Below are positions 34,305-42,198 of a DNA stretch of 64,000 nucleotides, piece by piece. The notes under the pieces are model-generated. The model worked only from the letters and a program-made list of their open reading frames with translations, had not been told where the DNA came from and searched no databases. Each line of letters begins with the position of its first letter. Position 1 is the first letter of the stretch. The position numbers and the translations under genes are program-made. This DNA comes from Cedecea neteri (lineage in GTDB: Bacteria > Pseudomonadota > Gammaproteobacteria > Enterobacterales > Enterobacteriaceae), in assembly GCF_000758305.1 (NCBI RefSeq), contig NZ_CP009458.1, forward strand, positions 3,224,001-3,288,000, given 5' to 3'.

Positions 34305-35210
34305 ATGATAAACAGCGACGATCTGGCTTTCTTCCGCACTATTTCCACCCACAGCACGCTGGCTGCCGCCGCAAGGGCGATGAACGTCACGCCGCCTTCC
34401 GTTACGCAGCGGCTGCGCGGGCTGGAACAAAAGCTTGGCGTCGACCTTATTCTGCGGCCTTCGCGGCAGGTTTCACTGACCGATGAAGGTTCGCTGCTGC
34501 TTAGCCGGGCAGAAAAAATACTCACCGAGCTGGCTGGCCTGCAAACTGCGCTGGATGACCGGCGACAGCAGGTCAGAGGGAAGCTGCGTGTGCTGGCCCC
34601 GCTGGGGTTTGGCAACGATTATATTGCGCCGTTGCTGGGGGAATACGCCGCGCAGCATGAAAGCCTTGAAGTGGAGTTGACGCTCTCCGACGACCCGCAT
34701 TGGGCCACGCTACACAAGTGGGATTTGGTTGTCTTCATCGGCGAGTTGCGCGACTCCAGCATGTACTGCATTAAGCTTGCGCCCAACCAACGCTTTATCT
34801 GCGCTTCACCGGAATACCTGAACCTAAAAGGCACGCCGCTAACGCCGGAACAGCTGGTGGAGCACGACTGCATCGCGCTGCGGGAAAACAGCGAAGATGT
34901 GACGCTGTGGCGTTTTTCTGGCCCACAAGGAAACTGCCCGCAGCGGATCTCGCCTAAATTGTCGAGCAACGAAGGACGAGTGGTAAAAGAGTGGGCGCTG
35001 GCGGGCAGGGGGATCATCATGCGCTCCGAATGGGATGTGCTGCCGCAAATTAACAGTGGCGAGCTGGTGAGACTTCTGCCGGACTATACGCTGCCGGATG
35101 CCGACATTGTGGCGCTGAGCGGTGCCCCGCAGGCAGAACGAAGCCCCAGGGCGCAAAAGTTTATCGAACTGCTCAAGGCGCGGCTGGCGGGCAGGCCCTG
35201 GGGGAAATAG
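34305..35210 (+). CDS. LysR-family transcriptional regulator
   Basis: 301 residues. The N-terminal DNA-binding helix-turn-helix is DDLAFFRTISTHSTLAAAAR then VTPPSVTQRLRGLEQKLGV, followed by an effector domain. It is divergent from the DSD1-like enzyme, which makes it the probable regulator of that gene. The 3' end converges on the metallo-hydrolase gene with only two bases between stops. A degenerate copy of its last ~90 bases is found at 37366-37458. Confidence 0.9.
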   Translation: MINSDDLAFFRTISTHSTLAAAARAMNVTPPSVTQRLRGLEQKLGVDLILRPSRQVSLTDEGSLLLSRAEKILTELAGLQTALDDRRQQVRGKLRVLAPLGFGNDYIAPLLGEYAAQHESLEVELTLSDDPHWATLHKWDLVVFIGELRDSSMYCIKLAPNQRFICASPEYLNLKGTPLTPEQLVEHDCIALRENSEDVTLWRFSGPQGNCPQRISPKLSSNEGRVVKEWALAGRGIIMRSEWDVLPQINSGELVRLLPDYTLPDADIVALSGAPQAERSPRAQKFIELLKARLAGRPWGK

Positions 35211-35212
35211 GC

Positions 35213-36064
35213 TCATGCGATTGGCGCCAGGCCATAGGAAATAGCATCCCCATTATCAACCATGCCAAGGATAGCAAAGCCTGTCCGGTCCAGATGCATG
35301 CCTGCAATCAGCAGTTTTTCCCTTGCGGCTTGTTTCAGCACGTTTTTCCGCGTTTGTTCAGCTTGCACCGGATCAACGTCAAAGAGAATAGAGGCGCCAG
35401 GCAGCGCAGATTGAATGTGGGGATAATGAACGATGTCCCCCCATATGAGTAAGCTTTTATCATCCGCATCAATGCGAAAGCCGGTGTGGCCCGGCGTGTG
35501 ACCCGGTAACCAAACCGGGAGGATACCCGCAGTGATTTCACATTGGCTAAAAAAATGCAGGTTCTGTGCATAGGCCTCTAATGTTTGACGTGCCAGCCTG
35601 AAGTTAAGCTTGCCCCGTTCATTGGCGTCTCTTTGTTTTTCATCATCCCGCCAGTATTCTGCTTCCAGAGGGTGCAAATGAAGTTCCGCTCGTCTATAGA
35701 CAGGGTTTCCTTCAGCATCCAGCAGGCCGCCAATATGGTCAGGATGACAATGACTCAACAAAACCATGTCCACGTCATCAGGCCCGACACCCAGGGCGGC
35801 AAGATTTGTTCTCAATTGCCCGCCAACGTTATTCCGTCCCCCTGTACCTGTATCCACCAGCAGGGTTAGACCCTGCCCGCGAATCAGGTAAGCGTTAATG
35901 TGAATATTACCGGGCTCAGCCAGGCCTGCGCTCTGCTGGATGGCTTCTGCTTCAGCGATGTCGATGCCAGAGAGTAAATCCAGGCTAGCGGGCATAGAGC
36001 CATCACTTAAGGCGGTAACCAGAAAATCGCCAATCTGACAGGACGGAAAAGATGAATAATTCAT
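35213..36064 (-). CDS. MBL-fold metallo-hydrolase
   Basis: 283 residues. The metallo-beta-lactamase metal ligands are visible: HCHPDH (residues 105-110), then HTPGHT, then the bridging Asp in LIWGDIVH, then GMHLDR. The pattern fits a quorum-quenching-lactonase-like or other general hydrolase; the substrate is not predictable. A GcvA-like LysR gene diverges from it 236 bases away. A degenerate fragment resembling 35448-35499 of this gene occurs at 39443-39494. Confidence 0.88.
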   Translation of the reverse strand: MNYSSFPSCQIGDFLVTALSDGSMPASLDLLSGIDIAEAEAIQQSAGLAEPGNIHINAYLIRGQGLTLLVDTGTGGRNNVGGQLRTNLAALGVGPDDVDMVLLSHCHPDHIGGLLDAEGNPVYRRAELHLHPLEAEYWRDDEKQRDANERGKLNFRLARQTLEAYAQNLHFFSQCEITAGILPVWLPGHTPGHTGFRIDADDKSLLIWGDIVHYPHIQSALPGASILFDVDPVQAEQTRKNVLKQAAREKLLIAGMHLDRTGFAILGMVDNGDAISYGLAPIA

Positions 36065-36253
36065 AAAGACCTCAGAGGGAGCTCAGGAGATAGACGCGAT
36101 TTTTATGCCTGACGGCGGTGGCGCAAAATCATTCGACGCTTGCTCAATTCCAGAGACCTACATCGACTAATCTCCGCAGACGCAAATCAGCTTAATGATT
36201 TTTTGTCATGCTACTGGCTATACTTTGGCAAATGAATCGATAATATTTCATTG

Positions 36254-36276
36254 ATCAGTGATATTTAGTCACTGAT
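36254..36276. promoter_or_regulatory. Inverted repeat upstream of the GcvA-like LysR gene
   Basis: ATCAGTGA-TATTTAG-TCACTGAT, perfect 8-bp arms with a 7-base AT centre, 24 bases before the LysR start and in the gap shared with the metallo-hydrolase gene. The size and AT centre fit a LysR operator used for autoregulation and divergent control. Confidence 0.62.
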
Positions 36277-36300
36277 TGTTCATTGTCTGCCTGGAGGCGT

Positions 36301-37203
36301 ATGCGCAGAAAAATTCCCAGCAGTACATCCCTGCAGGCTTTTGAAGCGGCGGCCAGGCACGGTAACTTTGCCCGGGCAGCCGAGGAGCTTTCGCTGACGG
36401 AAGGGGCCATTAGTCGCCAGATTGCACGCCTTGAATCGTTACTGGGTTGTCGATTATTTGACCGGACAGGCAGCCGCGTGAAACTCAACCCTGTCGGGAC
36501 GCGTTATGCCTTTCATGTTCGTGAAACGCTTAAGCGAATGGAAAGAGATACTCAGTACATCATGGGGATGCCCAGGGACAGCAGGAGTCTGGATATTGCC
36601 GCGCCGCCGACATTTTCTAGCCGGTGGCTTATCCCCCGGCTGAGCAGTTTTGCCGCTATGCATCCGGACATCACGTTAAATATTGCCGCCAGAACCGATC
36701 CTTTCGTTTTGAGCGGAAGCGGTTTTGATGCCGTAGTGCATTTTGAACATGCCGCGTGGGCCGGGATGCGCGTGCAATTCCTCTTTGAGGAAAAACTGGT
36801 TCCCGTATGCCACCCGGGTTTGTTAACAGATCATAAGGGAAGGGGGCAGTTGAAGGATTTACCAAGAATTCACCGACGACTGAACCCGGATGCATGGCAT
36901 CACTACGCCCGTGCAACGGGCATAAGCCTTGATAATCTGGCGCAGGGGGTTCGGTACGATCTTCATGAAATGGCCATTGCTGCCGCACTGGCTGGGCAAG
37001 GCGTTGCCCTGGTACCACGTATGTACGTTGCACAAGAACTCGATAGCGGAAGGCTGGTCGCTCCCTGGCCGGAATCAGACTCGTTGAGTAAAAAATTCTG
37101 TTTAGTTAAACCAGTTGAAACGGGAATCAACGAATCCGCATTAAGCGATTTTGAGTGCTGGTTACTGGCCGAAATAAATACGCAAACAGGGACATTCCGC
37201 TAA
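36301..37203 (+). CDS. LysR-family regulator, GcvA-like
   Basis: 300 residues from ATG 36301; the frame is open 18 bases further, but 36301 gives the family start MRRKIPSSTSLQAFEAAARHG. The helix-turn-helix is NFARAAEELSLTEGAISRQI. The effector domain contains PPTFSSRWLIPRLSSF, typical of GcvA relatives. It diverges from the metallo-hydrolase gene and a strong dyad lies just upstream (36254-36276). Likely regulator of the hydrolase. Confidence 0.9.
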   Translation: MRRKIPSSTSLQAFEAAARHGNFARAAEELSLTEGAISRQIARLESLLGCRLFDRTGSRVKLNPVGTRYAFHVRETLKRMERDTQYIMGMPRDSRSLDIAAPPTFSSRWLIPRLSSFAAMHPDITLNIAARTDPFVLSGSGFDAVVHFEHAAWAGMRVQFLFEEKLVPVCHPGLLTDHKGRGQLKDLPRIHRRLNPDAWHHYARATGISLDNLAQGVRYDLHEMAIAAALAGQGVALVPRMYVAQELDSGRLVAPWPESDSLSKKFCLVKPVETGINESALSDFECWLLAEINTQTGTFR

Positions 37204-37336
37204 TATAGTGACGCAGCCGGAGGCGCGGTCTGCCGGGTTCCCGGTGCCGGAAAATTGTGAACAGTTTTTTGCTACATCCGATATTGTCACCGTGCACCAG
37301 CGTTTAGTGGCACAAACGGAAGGTAATATTCCCACT

Positions 37337-37372
37337 TCAGGCCTTCGATAGCGTGCTCCAGCATGGAGCTGA
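37337..37372 (-). pseudogene. Scrap resembling an internal part of mesD
   Basis: By eye about 30 of 36 bases match 40499-40534 of the mesD gene in the same orientation (shared CACTTCAG, CCTTCGAT, CCAGC). It directly abuts the LysR-tail remnant. It is too short to be a gene and could be coincidence, but three other scraps nearby also match neighbouring sequences. Confidence 0.4.
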
Positions 37373-37467
37373 GCGGTGCGTCCCTGGCAGAAAGAAGCCC
37401 GAGGGCGCAAAAGTTCATTGAACTGCTGAAGGCGCGATTGGCGGGGAAGTCCTGGGGTGAGTATTAA
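37366..37467 (+). pseudogene. Remnant of a LysR-family gene 3' end
   Basis: About 93 bases align without gaps to the last part of the LysR gene at 34305-35210 (35112-35204), with roughly 83% identity by eye. Translated it reads ...LAERSPRAQKFIELLKARLA, close to the end of that protein, and reaches an in-frame stop TAA at 37465-37467. The rest of the gene is missing. It is a decayed paralogue tail or a relic of a local duplication. Confidence 0.75.
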
Positions 37468-37567
37468 TATTGGTAGATTAAAAAGTGAATCGTTAAGCCA
37501 GCTGAAGTGGCATAATTCAGCGCTGACACAAGCCACGTAATGCAATACCTCATAAAAGGATTTATGG

Positions 37568-37666
37568 ATGACTAAAGTATCGATGCTGGTCATGCTCGCA
37601 ATAATGCTTTCAGGATGCGCGCTATTAGCCCCTAAAGATTGTATAAAAAAGAGTGCGCTTGATTAA
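37568..37666 (+). CDS. Very short lipoprotein, probably truncated
   Basis: 32 residues: a hydrophobic signal with a lipobox (MLSGC, Cys17) and only 15 further residues. A ribosome site AAAGGA lies about eight bases upstream. The end overlaps the start of the GIY-YIG frame by 14 bases in another frame. It could be a genuine tiny lipoprotein of the lysis or entericidin size, or the N-terminal stump of a longer lipoprotein cut at a rearrangement junction. I favour the second because of the remnants around it. Confidence 0.5.
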   Translation: MTKVSMLVMLAIMLSGCALLAPKDCIKKSALD

Positions 37667-38153
37667 CTTTAAAAATACGGCTCGCAAATTCATCCGCTAT
37701 GGCGAAAGTATTCAAAACGAATTGGTTGTTAGCGCTATCTCTCCGATGCGGCTGACGTTCGGCGAATTTCCAGGTTACCGCAACGTTGTGCTGGACAGAA
37801 ACAGTATCGGCGCAATTCTCAGGCTTAATCTACAATCCTGGCGCACAGCACTATCCGTGGTTAAAGGCATCTATGTATTAACCGATCGAGATGGGGGCAA
37901 ACCCTATGTCGGGAAAGCTGATGGAAATGAGGGAATTTGGGGACGATGGAAATATTATTTTGGTTCCGGTCATGGTGGCAATTTAGGGCTAAAAGAAGCT
38001 TTCGTAACTGGCGATGAAAACCGGCTACAGAATATCTCTTTCGCGATACTTGAAGTCATGGATCCCAATGCCGAAGAAGGTGAAATTTATCGCCGCGAAA
38101 CACACTGGAAACAAATCCTACTGTCGCGGGAGTTTGGTCATAACCGGAACTAA
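37653..38153 (+). CDS. GIY-YIG nuclease-domain protein, probably N-terminally truncated
   Basis: 166 residues from a GTG that lacks a clear ribosome site. The GIY-YIG core is visible: KGIYVLTDRDGGKPYVGKA (GIY and YVG elements, about residues 71-89), then GIWGRWKYYF with the conserved Arg, and EIYRRETHWK with the catalytic Glu near the C-terminus. Relatives I recall carry a longer N-terminal region, so the first part may be lost at the junction with the lipoprotein stump. The function is unknown; GIY-YIG proteins nick or cut DNA. Confidence 0.62.
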   Translation: MRLINFKNTARKFIRYGESIQNELVVSAISPMRLTFGEFPGYRNVVLDRNSIGAILRLNLQSWRTALSVVKGIYVLTDRDGGKPYVGKADGNEGIWGRWKYYFGSGHGGNLGLKEAFVTGDENRLQNISFAILEVMDPNAEEGEIYRRETHWKQILLSREFGHNRN

Positions 38154-38336
38154 GGAGCCTGCGAAAGAGCTCATCCGATATTCTATGGCTATGCTTTTTT
38201 CAGAGTTGATCGAACAGACGGTCACTGTTCTTTTAGCCGTCCGCTCATAGCTAAAACAGCCTGAGATGTCTCGAGGCAGTTTCGTGCCAAGAGCGTATAT
38301 TATAAATGATAACGGAGCAGGTCATCGGGGAAAGCA

Positions 38337-38804
38337 ATGGCACGTCGAGTTGAGCTGAGAGGCATAGCCAATGCTCTGAATGAGAGCTTTGTAAGCCGTA
38401 ACAACGATTTCAAAGGATTCTGGACTATTGGCCAGTTAAAGTTATTGGCCATTAATAACAACCTCAGCACTATGATTTTTTCCTTTACTCCTCCTAAGAG
38501 TGCCCCCCGCTGTAATTTGAGACATTATGTTACATTTCACTATGCAGCCATGCTCGCGCATTTATTAAGAAAGCAGCTAATCCCCGATTTTTGGATAAGT
38601 GAAGCTAGCATTACGATCGACTTTAACGTTAATGCTGAACACGAACATTTGAATGAATGCTCAACATCAGGTGAGCCTTTTAAGTGCCGTTGCCAGATAA
38701 TTGATGATATGGGCCGCAGTTACTCTTCCGTCGTTTATGGCAGGTGCCATGCCCACTCATCTGTGAAAGAATTAAAATCGACACGAAAAGCGTGGCTAAG
38801 TTAG
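38337..38804 (+). CDS. Hypothetical protein, not recognised
   Basis: 155 residues from ATG 38337, no signal peptide or membrane segment. Six cysteines are seen (CN, C, CRC, C regions) together with His-rich stretches (AEHEHLNE, RCHAHSS), which could bind metal. The base composition is more AT-rich than the flanking glutathione peroxidase gene. It lies within the patchwork interval between two gene remnants. I do not recognise a family; the reading frame alone supports it. Confidence 0.55.
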   Translation: MARRVELRGIANALNESFVSRNNDFKGFWTIGQLKLLAINNNLSTMIFSFTPPKSAPRCNLRHYVTFHYAAMLAHLLRKQLIPDFWISEASITIDFNVNAEHEHLNECSTSGEPFKCRCQIIDDMGRSYSSVVYGRCHAHSSVKELKSTRKAWLS

Positions 38805-38863
38805 CGATAGAAGAATTACGGCCCGCGCTGCGTGGTCATTTGACGTGCACTGAGGAACCCAAC

Positions 38864-39346
38864 ATGCAGCCCTTTCATCAACTGACGGCCACCAGCCTGA
38901 CTGGCCAGCAGATCCCTATGTCCGATTACGCCGGTAAGCTGGTACTGGTGGTGAATACCGCCAGCCAGTGCGGCTTTACGCCGCAGTACGCAGGCCTTGA
39001 GGCTCTCTATAAGAAATATGCCGCGCAGGGGCTGGTGGTGCTTGGTTTCCCCTGCAACCAGTTTGGTAAGCAGGAACCCGGTGACGCCGATGAAATCTCG
39101 CGGACCTGCCATATTAACTACGGCGTGAGCTTCCCGATGTTCGCAAAAGTCGAGGTTAACGGCACCGCAGCGCATCCAGTGTTTCGTTATCTGAAAAATG
39201 AGTTGCCAGGCGTGCTGGGGGGCCGCATCAAGTGGAACTTCACAAAGTTCCTGATTGGCCGGGACGGAAAACCGCTGAAGCGTTTTGCGCCGTTCACTAC
39301 CCCGGAGAAAATGGAAGCCGCAATCGTGGCGGCACTTAAAACGTGA
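38864..39346 (+). CDS. Glutathione peroxidase family protein
   Basis: 160 residues from ATG 38864 with TGAGGAA upstream. The catalytic set is complete for a Cys-type enzyme: Cys36 in NTASQCGFT, Gln66 in FPCNQFG, and Trp124-Asn125 in KWNFTKFL. The second Cys64 is the usual resolving position. Bacterial members (E. coli BtuE) reduce peroxides, often with thioredoxin rather than glutathione. It stands alone among gene scraps; its GC content and codon use look like the core genome. Confidence 0.92.
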   Translation: MQPFHQLTATSLTGQQIPMSDYAGKLVLVVNTASQCGFTPQYAGLEALYKKYAAQGLVVLGFPCNQFGKQEPGDADEISRTCHINYGVSFPMFAKVEVNGTAAHPVFRYLKNELPGVLGGRIKWNFTKFLIGRDGKPLKRFAPFTTPEKMEAAIVAALKT

Positions 39347-39421
39347 GCGCGCCCGTCATTGGAAAAATAATGCCATCTATTTGATGTGAAAGGGCTAAGC
39401 GAAGAACAAGACGAAGAGTAA

Positions 39422-39494
39422 AACCTGTCGATCTTTCAATCCAGTAAGCTTTTATCGGTTATATCGATGTGAAAGCCGGTGTGGTTGGGCGTTG
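39422..39494. pseudogene. Two joined scraps: mesD terminator-like and metallo-hydrolase-like
   Basis: 39422-39444 resembles the terminator after mesD (40040-40063; shared AACCTG-CGATCT-TCAATC). 39443-39494 resembles 35448-35499 within the metallo-hydrolase gene, with about 41 of 52 bases matching by eye, including AGTAAGCTTTTATC and GAAAGCCGGTGTGG. Both are in the same orientation as their counterparts. No reading frame survives. The rest of 39347-39633 shows no gene. Confidence 0.6.
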
Positions 39495-39633
39495 CCCTGG
39501 TGTCGCCCACGCTGTTTTTATTGAAAGCATCAAGCAAAACTGCTTTCTAGAATACGCCGTCCTGAACTCTTCATCAGGCGAGGCGTGTGTAGCCGCATAA
39601 CTTGAATCTAACTAATGCTGATTCGGGCTCAAC

Positions 39634-39930
39634 TTAAAAAACAGCGTCCAGTAGCTGTGTTTTCATTGTGGCTTCAAAGGGCAGAATTTCAGCTTTAGCA
39701 ATGTTGAGTTTCTGGAATGGATCCTGGCTAAGGCGGGCTTCCAGAGATTCAATGCTGTCACATTTTGCAAGAATAACTCCGCCATTACGGGGAATTCGTC
39801 TTCCTGACGCCAGAAATACTCCCTCGGCATAACCTTTCTTTAGCCACTCAACATGAGCAGGAATTTGAGCGTCAACTTCTTCTAATGGTTTTATATAAGT
39901 CAGAACAACAACGTAAATGATGCTCATCAT
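39634..39930 (-). CDS. YciI-like protein
   Basis: 98 residues. IIYVVVLTYIKPLEEVDAQI, HVEWLKKGYAEGVFLASGRR and GGVILAKCDSIESLEARLSQ, then DPF, follow the order of the YCII family, a ferredoxin-like fold with a conserved His (HVEWL) and Asp (DPF). These are small enzymes or enzyme modules of mostly unknown substrate. The gene is alone, downstream of the scrap region and convergent with nothing obvious. Confidence 0.8.
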   Translation of the reverse strand: MMSIIYVVVLTYIKPLEEVDAQIPAHVEWLKKGYAEGVFLASGRRIPRNGGVILAKCDSIESLEARLSQDPFQKLNIAKAEILPFEATMKTQLLDAVF

Positions 39931-40034
39931 AAGATCCTGGCGGTTTTATGAATCATTAATAGACAGACCTGCGAATGCATAACCCGGCAGGCTGCTCGTT
40001 TTAATCTGTGAGAGTAGAAGCTACCAAACGGAAT

Positions 40035-40065
40035 AAAAAAACCTGGCGATCTCTCAATCGCCAGG
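40035..40065 (-). terminator. Rho-independent terminator after mesD
   Basis: Perfect 9-bp stem CCTGGCGAT/ATCGCCAGG (40042-40050, 40057-40065) with a 6-base loop. On the - strand it is followed by seven T (complement of the A-run at 40035-40041). It lies 20 bases after the mesD stop and is a clear terminator for the mesX-mesD transcript. Confidence 0.92.
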
Positions 40066-40085
40066 CTGGCTAGATAAGCTCCCGG

Positions 40086-41117
40086 TTATTTACCCAGAAT
40101 CTCTCTACGCACGATCTCGGCCCCGGCGCTTAACGCGTGCAGTTTGCCTCTGGCCACATGGCGCGGCAGCGGAGCCATACCGCAGTTGGTGGAAGGGTAG
40201 AGATTTTCGGCATCAACGAACTGCAGCGCTTTGCGCAGCGTGTTGGCGACTTCTTCCGGGGTTTCAATGGCGTGGTTGGCCACGTCGATGGCGCCCACCA
40301 TCACTTTCTTGCCGCGAATCAGCTCGAGCAGGTCCATCGGCACGTGGGAGTTGTGGCACTCCAGCGAGATGATGTCGATGTTCGAGGTCTGCAGTTTTGG
40401 AAACGCTTCTTCGTACTGGCGCCATTCGGAGCCCAGCGTTTTCTTCCAGTCGGTGTTCGCTTTGATGCCGTAGCCGTAGCAGATATGCACGGCGGTTTCG
40501 CACTTCAGCCCTTCGATGGCGCGTTCCAGCGTGGCGATGCCCCATTCGTTAACTTCGTCGAAGAACACGTTGAACGCAGGCTCATCGAACTGAATGATGT
40601 CCACGCCGGCGGCTTCTAGCTCTTTCGCTTCCTGGTTCAGGATTTTGGCAAATTCCCAGGCCAGTTTTTCGCGGCTTTTGTAGTGGTTGTCATACAGCGT
40701 GTCGATCATCGTCATTGGGCCAGGCAGCGCCCATTTGATTGGCCGGTCGGTCTGTTTGCGAAGGAACTTCGCATCTTCCACAAACACCGGTTTCTGGCGA
40801 GCCACGGCGCCGACCACGGTCGGGACGCTGGCATCGTAGCGGTTACGGATACGCACGGTTTCGCGTTTCTCGAAATCTACGCCGTCCAGGTGTTCGATAA
40901 AGGTGGTCACGAAGTGCTGACGAGTCTGCTCGCCGTCGCTGACGATGTCGATATCCGCCAGCTGTTGTTCGTGCAGCGCAAGGCGCAGGGCGTCCTGTTT
41001 ACCCTCAATCAGTTCCTGATCCTGCAGTTTCCACGGCGACCACAGCGTTTCAGGCTGGGCCAGCCAGGATGGTTTAGGCAGGCTGCCGGCGGTGGACGTA
41101 GGCAATAATCTTTTCAT
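40086..41117 (-). CDS. mesD: MesD, core methionine synthase (MetE C-terminal-like)
   Basis: 343 residues corresponding to only the catalytic half of MetE. The Zn and homocysteine ligands are visible: H-x-C in VHICYGYG, Glu in SLECHNS, and the last Cys in STNCGMAPLP. It lacks the MetE N-terminal half that binds folate. Together with the adjacent DUF1852 gene it matches the MesD/MesX folate-independent methionine synthase type, in which the methyl donor is not methyltetrahydrofolate and MesX is needed. It lies 25 bases after mesX and has its own terminator. Confidence 0.88.
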   Translation of the reverse strand: MKRLLPTSTAGSLPKPSWLAQPETLWSPWKLQDQELIEGKQDALRLALHEQQLADIDIVSDGEQTRQHFVTTFIEHLDGVDFEKRETVRIRNRYDASVPTVVGAVARQKPVFVEDAKFLRKQTDRPIKWALPGPMTMIDTLYDNHYKSREKLAWEFAKILNQEAKELEAAGVDIIQFDEPAFNVFFDEVNEWGIATLERAIEGLKCETAVHICYGYGIKANTDWKKTLGSEWRQYEEAFPKLQTSNIDIISLECHNSHVPMDLLELIRGKKVMVGAIDVANHAIETPEEVANTLRKALQFVDAENLYPSTNCGMAPLPRHVARGKLHALSAGAEIVRREILGK

Positions 41118-41142
41118 GTCGAATAACCTTGTATTTGGTGTC

Positions 41143-42120
41143 TCAAAGAGGGTAGTTGGCAGACCACTGCTCTAAAATTGTTTGGTACGGTTTGATGAAG
41201 TGCTCTTCAGTAAACTTCCCTTGTTCGATGGCCAAACGGCTGCGTTCTTCACGATCGTAAACAATTTGAGTAAATGAATGATCCTGGTGGTTCAGGCTTG
41301 GCTGGAAGCACAGCCCGGCCGGAGAGTTCGCGTTGTAAATCTCCGGGCGATAGATCTTCTGGAACGTCTCCATGGTGCTGATGGTGCTGATAAGCTCGAG
41401 ATTCGAGTAGTCATTCACCAGGTCGCCCGTGTGGTAGAAGGCAAAAGGCGCCACGCTGTTTGGCGGCATGAAGTAGCGAGCCTTCAGCCCCATTTTGTTG
41501 AAATAGAGATCGGTCAGGGAAGATGAATCTTGTTCATATTCGATGCCGAGCACCGGATGGCGGTTCCCGGTCTGGCGGTAAACGTTTTTGCTGGAGACGC
41601 TCAGGCAAATGACCGGCGCTTTGTTGAAGTTTTCTTTGTAGGTGTCTGAGCCAACGAAGTGTTTGAACAAGTTCCCGTGCAGGTCGCCGTAGTTTTCCGG
41701 AATGGTGAATTTTTCACGATCCTGGTTGTACTCTGGCAGCAGAACGCTGAAATCATAGTCGCGGACGTAGGAGGAGAAGTTGTTCCCAACGATGCCTTCG
41801 ATGCGCTGGCCGGTTTTCTTATCCAGCACGTGTGTTTTTAAGATCTCAATCGCCGGGAAGGTGTTGCCTTTGCCCTCGACATCCAGCTCAACGGAAATAA
41901 TTTCAAGTTCAACGCCGTAGCGGTCAGAGGTGGGGTTGTCCCAGTTCGCCAGGGAATTGAAGCGGTTATCAATCATGATCAAAGCGTTACGCAGGTTCTC
42001 CTGACGCTTCTCACCGCGGGCCAGGTTAGCAAAATTGGTTGTGATGCGCGTATTCCCTGATGGGTTGTAATTCTCATCAAAAACAATGCTCTTAAGAGTA
42101 AAAGTAAACGCTTTAGTCAT
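41143..42120 (-). CDS. mesX: MesX (DUF1852), partner of the MesD methionine synthase
   Basis: 325 residues, soluble, no signal. The start MTKAFTFTLKSIVFDENYNP and the segment SDRYGVELEIISVELDVEG fit DUF1852, a family nearly always encoded next to a short MetE-like protein. In studied cases MesX is needed for MesD to make methionine and depends on oxygen; it may generate the methyl donor. First gene of the pair. A 25-bp dyad lies 54 bases upstream. Confidence 0.87.
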   Translation of the reverse strand: MTKAFTFTLKSIVFDENYNPSGNTRITTNFANLARGEKRQENLRNALIMIDNRFNSLANWDNPTSDRYGVELEIISVELDVEGKGNTFPAIEILKTHVLDKKTGQRIEGIVGNNFSSYVRDYDFSVLLPEYNQDREKFTIPENYGDLHGNLFKHFVGSDTYKENFNKAPVICLSVSSKNVYRQTGNRHPVLGIEYEQDSSSLTDLYFNKMGLKARYFMPPNSVAPFAFYHTGDLVNDYSNLELISTISTMETFQKIYRPEIYNANSPAGLCFQPSLNHQDHSFTQIVYDREERSRLAIEQGKFTEEHFIKPYQTILEQWSANYPL

Positions 42121-42173
42121 GGTAATCCGGCACCTTAATTCTGTTTTTTGCCTGTATCTACTGCTTGATTTCT

Positions 42174-42198
42174 CACAGATAACCTTTGGTTAGCTGTG
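42174..42198. promoter_or_regulatory. Long inverted repeat upstream of mesX
   Basis: CACAGATAACC - TTT - GGTTAGCTGTG, 11-bp arms with a single mismatch. It lies 54-78 bases before the mesX start. It may be an operator, or a leader hairpin in the mRNA; no T-run follows, so it is not a terminator. It does not look like MetJ boxes (AGACGTCT). Confidence 0.6.

Noticed and set aside
37204..39633. Insertion sequence as the cause of the patchwork interval
   Set aside because: No transposase gene, no terminal inverted repeats and no target duplication were recognised at the edges.
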